A DNA stretch of 64,000 bases from Siccirubricoccus phaeus (GTDB taxonomy: Bacteria > Pseudomonadota > Alphaproteobacteria > Acetobacterales > Acetobacteraceae): NCBI RefSeq assembly GCF_008360935.1, contig NZ_SRXO01000014.1:1-64000 (forward strand). The letters run 5' to 3'. The notes below the pieces were generated by a model. That model was not told the origin of the DNA and did not search any database. It saw nothing but the letters and a program-made list of their open reading frames with translations. Made by a program: the position numbers and the translations under genes. This document shows, piece after piece, positions 60,310 through 64,000 of this stretch; position 1 is the stretch's first letter, and every line of letters begins with the position of its first letter.

Positions 60310-61401
60310 ATGAACCGACGCAGGCTCCTTGCCGGCGGCGCCGCCGGCGCAGCCATCGCTGGCCCCTTGGCCACCCCCTACCTGGCCGGCGCCCAGCCCC
60401 GCATCCGCTGGCGCTGCCCGAACAGCTTCCCGAAGACGATCGAGACCCTCTACAGCGCCGCCGAGATCGTCGCCCGGCGGGTGCGGGAGATGTCGGACGG
60501 CGCCTTCGAGATCACCGTCTCCGGCCCCGGAGAGGTGGTGCCCGGGTTGCAGATCCTGGATGCGGTCAGCCAGGGCTCGGTGGAGTGCGGCTTCACCTCC
60601 GGCATCTACTATTTCGGCAAGGATCCGGCGCTGGCGCTCACCGGCGCCCTGCCCATGGGCATGGTCAGCCGCACCATGTTCGCCTGGCTGCATTACGGCG
60701 GCGGGCGGGAACAGTTGAAGCCGGTGTTCAACGACCACAACGTCCATGCCATCCCCGCCGGCCAGACCGGGGCGCAGATGGGCGGCTGGTTCCGCAAGGA
60801 GATCCGCTCGGTCGATGACCTGAAGGGGCTGAAATTCCGTATCGCCGGGGTGGGCGGGGCGGTGATGCAGCGCCTCGGCACCGTGCCGCAGCAGATCGCG
60901 CCGAACGACATCTACCCGGCGCTGGAGCGCGGGGTGATCGACGCCGCCGAATATATCGGGCCCTATGACGACGAGAAGCTCGGCTTCGTCCGGGTGGCCC
61001 GGTACTACTACTATCCGGGCTTCCAGGAAGTGGCGCCGTCCAACGACCTCATGGTCAATCTCCGCGCCTGGGAAGCGCTGCCGCCCGCCTACCAGGCCAT
61101 GCTGGAGACGGCGGGGGCCGAGGCCTGGAACGCGACGGTGGCGAAGTACGACGTGCTGAACCCGCCGGCGCTGCGCCGGCTGGTGGCGCAGGGGGCGCAG
61201 CTCCGCGCCTATCCGCGGGAGGTGCTGACGGCGCTGTATCGCGCGGCGCAGGATCTGTATGTGGAAATCGGCGAGGCGAATCCGCGCTTCAAGCGGATCC
61301 ATGAGCATTGGGACAAGTTCCGGCTGGAGCAGACCCAGTGGTTCCGGGTGGCGGAGGACCCCCTGGCGAATTTCCTCGCGGCGATGTCGGTGCAGCGGTA
61401 G
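60310..61401 (+). CDS. TRAP transporter substrate-binding protein (DctP) 2
   Basis: The 363-residue protein starts MNRRRLLAGGAAGAAIAGPL (twin-arginine-like signal) and aligns with the first DctP: WRCPNSFPKTIETLYSAAEI, GPGEVVPGLQILDAVSQGSV, GWFRKEIRSVDDLKGLKFRI, IDAAEYIGPYDDEKLGFVRV. The RYYYYPGF segment is shared. The strong AGGAGGAA site supports the start. No membrane components are nearby. It likely shares transporter partners encoded elsewhere. Confidence 0.93.
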   Translation: MNRRRLLAGGAAGAAIAGPLATPYLAGAQPRIRWRCPNSFPKTIETLYSAAEIVARRVREMSDGAFEITVSGPGEVVPGLQILDAVSQGSVECGFTSGIYYFGKDPALALTGALPMGMVSRTMFAWLHYGGGREQLKPVFNDHNVHAIPAGQTGAQMGGWFRKEIRSVDDLKGLKFRIAGVGGAVMQRLGTVPQQIAPNDIYPALERGVIDAAEYIGPYDDEKLGFVRVARYYYYPGFQEVAPSNDLMVNLRAWEALPPAYQAMLETAGAEAWNATVAKYDVLNPPALRRLVAQGAQLRAYPREVLTALYRAAQDLYVEIGEANPRFKRIHEHWDKFRLEQTQWFRVAEDPLANFLAAMSVQR

Positions 61402-61426
61402 GGGCGCCGTCTCGCACCCCCACCAC

Positions 61427-61509
61427 CGTCTCGCACCCCCACCCCAACCCTCCCCTGCCAGCGGGCGAGGGAGAAGCGCGGTTCCCTCCCCCGCTGGCGG
61501 GGGAGGGCT
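61427..61509 (+). repeat. Family E repeat, intergenic copy
   Basis: CTCGCACCCCCACCCCAACC, CTCCCCTGCCAGCGGGCGAG-GGAGAA, then an inverted half TTCCCTCCCCCGCTGGCGGG. The first part is the intergenic relative of the sequence inside ccmG and of the arms in the ccmE-ccmF region. Confidence 0.75.
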
Positions 61510-61613
61510 AGAGCAGATCGCCGGAGGGCGGAATCGCCCGGAGGCGTGAATCTGCTCTACCATCAATAAGATAGAGCGTCTTCACGCTGCGCAGTCAGCG
61601 TGAAGACGCTCTA
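61509..61613 (+). repeat. Dispersed two-hairpin element, family A copy 3
   Basis: TAGAGCAGATCGCCGGAGGG to TGAATCTGCTCTA, linker CCATCAATAAGA, then TAGAGCGTCTTCACGCTG to CGTGAAGACGCTCTAG. In the second hairpin both arms have changed together (CGTCTTCACG/CGTGAAGACG instead of CGGTTTCGCG/TGAAACCG), a compensatory pattern. Confidence 0.87.
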
Positions 61614-61637
61614 GGGTGGGGGTGGACCCCCCTACGC

Positions 61638-62432
61638 CTACCGCCCCTGCCAGTTCGCCGGCCGCCGTTCCGCCGTCGCCTTCACGCCCTCGCGGAAATC
61701 CGCCGTCTTGCGCAGCCAGTCCTGCTCCACGAGCTCGCGCTCCGTCGCCCGCTCCACCGCATCGGCCAGGCCGCGGCGCAGCGTCTCCCGCGTCGCCATG
61801 ACGCCGAGCGGGGAGGAATCGGCGATCTCCCGCGCCAGATCCATGGCCACGATCCGCAATTGCTCCAGCGGCGCCAGCAGCTCCGCCAGGCCGATGCGCA
61901 CCGCCTCCTCGCCATTGATCCGGCGCCCCGTATAGAACATCAGCGCCGCCTGCTGCTGGCCCACCAGCCGCGGCAGCGTCTCCGTCAGGCCGAAGCCGGG
62001 GTGGAAGCCGAGCCGGGTGAAATTGGCGCTGAACCGCGCCTCCGGCGCCGCCACGCGGAAATCCGCGACGCAGGCCAGGCCGAGCCCGCCGCCGATCGCC
62101 GGCCCCTGCACCGCCGCGACGATCGGCTTCTTCGTGCGGAACAGCCGCACCGCTTCCTTGTAGAGGTGCTGCACCGGCCCGCCGACCGGCACCTGGCCTT
62201 CCTCCGTCCCGTCATCCCGCCGATTCGCGAAATTGGCGCCGGCGCAGAAGGATTTGCCCTCCGCGCAGAGCAGCACGGCGCGGATGGCGGGGTCGGCATC
62301 GGCGGCGTCGAAGGCGGTGGCGATTTCGCGGATCAGCGGGGTGTCGAAGAAATTATGCGGCGGCCGCCGGATCTCGACGACCGCGACGGCGCCCTCCGTG
62401 CTGGTGCCGATGCTGGTGAATGCTGGGGCCAT
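61638..62432 (-). CDS. Enoyl-CoA hydratase/isomerase family protein (2)
   Basis: The 264-residue crotonase-family protein has IRAVLLCAEGKSFCAGANFA near 50, AAVQGPAIGGGLGLACVADF near 105 and FSANFTRLGFHPGFGLTETL near 135. The oxyanion-hole glycines are present. The pathway is unknown; no other fatty acid genes are adjacent. The stop is 24 bases from a family A element. Confidence 0.92.
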   Translation of the reverse strand: MAPAFTSIGTSTEGAVAVVEIRRPPHNFFDTPLIREIATAFDAADADPAIRAVLLCAEGKSFCAGANFANRRDDGTEEGQVPVGGPVQHLYKEAVRLFRTKKPIVAAVQGPAIGGGLGLACVADFRVAAPEARFSANFTRLGFHPGFGLTETLPRLVGQQQAALMFYTGRRINGEEAVRIGLAELLAPLEQLRIVAMDLAREIADSSPLGVMATRETLRRGLADAVERATERELVEQDWLRKTADFREGVKATAERRPANWQGR

Positions 62433-62763
62433 CCGGCCGTCCTCCCGCTGCGTTGCCCGGAGCGGGTTCCCACTGGCCGGACCCGGTCAGCGTGAAGCCG
62501 TGCTCCAGAAACATGACATCCGGGGCGGCCCCGGCCTGGCTGGGCGATGCGTTCCAGCCGGGCCGGGGCTGCCCTGGCCGGGGAGGATGCCGCGGAACGC
62601 CCCCGGCCGGAAGAGCACCCCTCCGCCCGGCCAGCGTCGCGGTGCCGGCGCCGCCCGCCCCGCCCGCGGGCGCGCCCCCAGGGGCGCGGCCTCCGCCTTC
62701 GCCCCCGCCTCGCGCACCGGCTATCGGCCTGATCGCATGCTCGGGCGGCCAGGCTCCGGTCTC
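62433..62763. other. Intergenic region, no gene seen
   Basis: A 331-base GC-rich interval between two minus-strand genes. It has CCGGGCCGGGGCTGCCCTGG-CCGG and GCGCCCCCAGGGGCGC palindromes. No dispersed family member was identified. Confidence 0.5.
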
Positions 62764-62955
62764 TCAGGCGGAGGCCTTGGCCACCGGGCGCCGCCGCCGG
62801 TTGGGCTGCATGGCCGGCCGCTCCGCCGCCACCGCCGGCTTGGCCGGCCCGGCCTGATCCGGCCGCTTCGCCCCCGCCTCGGGCCGCGCCGACAGCCGGT
62901 CCAGCGCCATCAGCGTCACCAGCGTCGTGACGCCCAGGGAATGATGCCGTTCCAT
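62764..62955 (-). CDS. Small hypothetical protein
   Basis: A 63-residue product: MERHHSLGVTTLVTLMALDR, then a Pro/Ala/Arg-rich basic tail ending RRRRPVAKASA. GGGAGG seven bases before the ATG at 62955 supports translation. It starts 13 bases after the end of the preceding gene (62969-63490), so they are probably cotranscribed. The function is unknown; the basic tail could bind nucleic acid or acidic lipids. Confidence 0.6.
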   Translation of the reverse strand: MERHHSLGVTTLVTLMALDRLSARPEAGAKRPDQAGPAKPAVAAERPAMQPNRRRRPVAKASA

Positions 62956-62968
62956 CCGCGCCTCCCTA

Positions 62969-63490
62969 TCAGTGCAGCACGGTCCAGGGCGGCAGGCGCC
63001 AGCCCTCCGGCTCGGACGCCGGGGGCTGCGGCGCCAGGGCGGTGAAGCGCAGCCCGGCCGAGGCGAAGAGGGCGCCGAGGCCGGAGAGCGCCTCCGCCGC
63101 CTCCGGCGCCGCCTCCGGCCGCAGCATGCCCTCGCCGAGGCAGCCGGCGGCGGCGGTGGCCTCGCCGAGCTGGGCGAGGCGGGCGGCGCGCAGGAGCTGC
63201 GCCTCATCGGCGCCGAGGCAGGGGCAGCGCGGGGCGTGGACGTCGATCTGCCGGCGGGCGCCGCGGGCGACCTGCCGCATGAAGCCGTCCAGCGCATCGG
63301 CGGTGGGGCCGGGCAGGGCGGCCATGGCCAGAGCGTGGCGCAGCCTGCCGGTAGGGTCGCCGCCGCCGCGCAGATCCGCCACCCACCAGCGCAGGGCGAG
63401 CAGCAGGATGGACTCCGCGGGCCGGAGATCGGCGGTGGTGGGCGGCTCCTGGCGCAGGATGCGGGGGGCGAAGGTGAGGATTCGGCCCAT
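62969..63490 (-). CDS. Hypothetical protein
   Basis: The 173-residue protein starts MGRILTFAPRILRQEPPTTA and seems helical, with LLLALRWWVADLRGGG near 30, ALDGFMRQVARGARRQIDVH near 66 and the two-cysteine CPCLGADEAQLLRAARLAQL near 89. The C-terminus is Pro-rich. No family was recognised; the pattern suggests a conserved Acetobacteraceae protein, possibly metal-related given HAPRCPCLG. It forms a unit with the small basic protein gene downstream. Confidence 0.65.
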   Translation of the reverse strand: MGRILTFAPRILRQEPPTTADLRPAESILLLALRWWVADLRGGGDPTGRLRHALAMAALPGPTADALDGFMRQVARGARRQIDVHAPRCPCLGADEAQLLRAARLAQLGEATAAAGCLGEGMLRPEAAPEAAEALSGLGALFASAGLRFTALAPQPPASEPEGWRLPPWTVLH

Positions 63491-63565
63491 GGGACGGCTC
63501 CGCTGTGGCCCATCTGGGATAGGCTAATTTGCGAATGCGTCGCAAGTGCAGATTCGCGCGTCGCC

Positions 63566-63844
63566 GTGGATACCTTCTTCCAGGTCTTCTACGACCACGA
63601 CCTCGTCATCGCCGCCGCCAGCTTCCGGCTTCCCGAGAATGTCGAGGACCTCCGGCTGGCCGCCGCCGCCGGCGATGCCCATGCCGCCGGCAACGAGAAG
63701 GACAACGTCATCACCGGCAATGCCGGCGCCAACCTGCTGATCGGCTTCGAAGGCGCGGACAGCCTCCTCGGCGGGGCGGGCGACGACACGCTCTATGGCG
63801 GCGCGGATCTGGATTTCCTCGCCGGCTGGGCCGTGATCGGTTGA
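63566..63844 (+). pseudogene. RTX-type calcium-binding repeat protein, truncated
   Basis: The frame encodes VDTFFQVFYDHDLVIAAASF-RLPENVEDLRLAAA, then hemolysin-type repeats NVITGNAGANLLIGFEGADS and LLGGAGDDTLYGGADLDFLA. RTX repeats normally continue for many units and end in a secretion signal; here the frame is cut by module B (63832 onward), which adds WAVIG and a stop. A GTG at 63566 is the only near start. The remnant probably belonged to a type I secreted protein. Confidence 0.7.
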
Positions 63845-63932
63845 GGTCGAATCGACCGAAACCGTGAATCACGCGACCGAACAAAGGGCTAGAGCGGGGC
63901 GGGTGAGCGCAGCTCAGCCGATCCCGCTCTAG
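63832..63932 (+). repeat. Dispersed module B, copy 5
   Basis: GTGATCGGTTGAGGTCGAAT through the two hairpins to CCCGCTCTAG. It disrupts the RTX gene. Its final CTAG (63929-63932) is shared with the start of family A copy 4. Confidence 0.87.
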
Positions 63933-64000
63933 AGCAGATCGCCGGAGGGCGGTATCGCCCGGAGGCGTGAAGCTGCTCTACAATCCATAAGCTAGAGCGG
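63930..64000 (+). repeat. Dispersed two-hairpin element, family A copy 4 (runs off the window)
   Basis: TAGAGCAGATCGCCGGAGGG to GTGAAGCTGCTCTA, CAATCCATAAGC, then CTAGAGCGG, where the window ends. It is joined directly to module B. Confidence 0.85.

Overview
The window is very GC-rich, with dense gene packing, GTG starts and many 4-bp ATGA/GTGA gene overlaps. Gene content points to an alphaproteobacterium, most likely Acetobacteraceae (Roseomonas-like): system I cytochrome c maturation genes, many Bug/TctC and NitT/TauT-type binding proteins, TRAP binding proteins, Rieske oxygenases and a RutA-like flavoprotein. The family assignment is inference. No rRNA, tRNA, CRISPR array, prophage or complete insertion sequence was recognised.

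Layout. 0-9 kb: housekeeping genes on the minus strand (RidA, a lipoprotein, Hsp33, argD-argF, a PRC-barrel protein, Rieske and GFA proteins, a P-loop ATPase, an EVE protein). 9.2-15.5 kb: the cytochrome c maturation operon ccmC-D-E-F-G-H-I on the plus strand; ccmA and ccmB are not here. 15.7-20.3 kb: a RutA-like monooxygenase, an asparaginase-family protein, a frameshifted 2-hydroxyacid dehydrogenase and an MFS transporter. 20.3-26.7 kb: small proteins, peroxiredoxin, YqgE, and a decaying O-acetylation locus (SGNH lipoprotein plus a broken MBOAT). 27-31.3 kb: leuC-leuD-leuB and a TctC-type binding protein. 31.5-43.2 kb: a catabolic island with two NitT/TauT-type ABC systems, two Rieske oxygenases, a cupin, a PhnD-like protein and a RidA. 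43.7-46.2 kb: two paralogous YbfB/YjiJ-type MFS transporters. 46.5-52.2 kb: a class I P450 set (P450, [2Fe-2S] ferredoxin, ferredoxin reductase) with an enoyl-CoA hydratase and a luciferase-like flavoprotein. 52.7-57.8 kb: Na/Pi cotransporter, PhoX-like phosphatase, UppP. 57.9-63.9 kb: two TRAP binding proteins without membrane partners, a DUF1275 protein, an enoyl-CoA hydratase, small unknown proteins and an RTX-repeat remnant.

The most unusual aspect is the intergenic DNA. It holds several families of dispersed elements. One superfamily is built from hairpins punctuated by CTAG (or CTGG/CCAG); modules abut by sharing that tetranucleotide, form chains, and in several places supply the TAG stop codon of the adjoining gene. 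A second family lies directly after stop codons in constant orientation and begins with a strong hairpin. Other repeats have entered coding DNA: the N-termini of CcmG and CcmH carry in-frame repeat-derived sequence. Tandem repeats of 57 bp (ccmC-ccmD, leuD-leuB) and 87 bp (between the twin MFS genes) add to the picture of a repeat-rich, actively decaying and rearranging chromosome.
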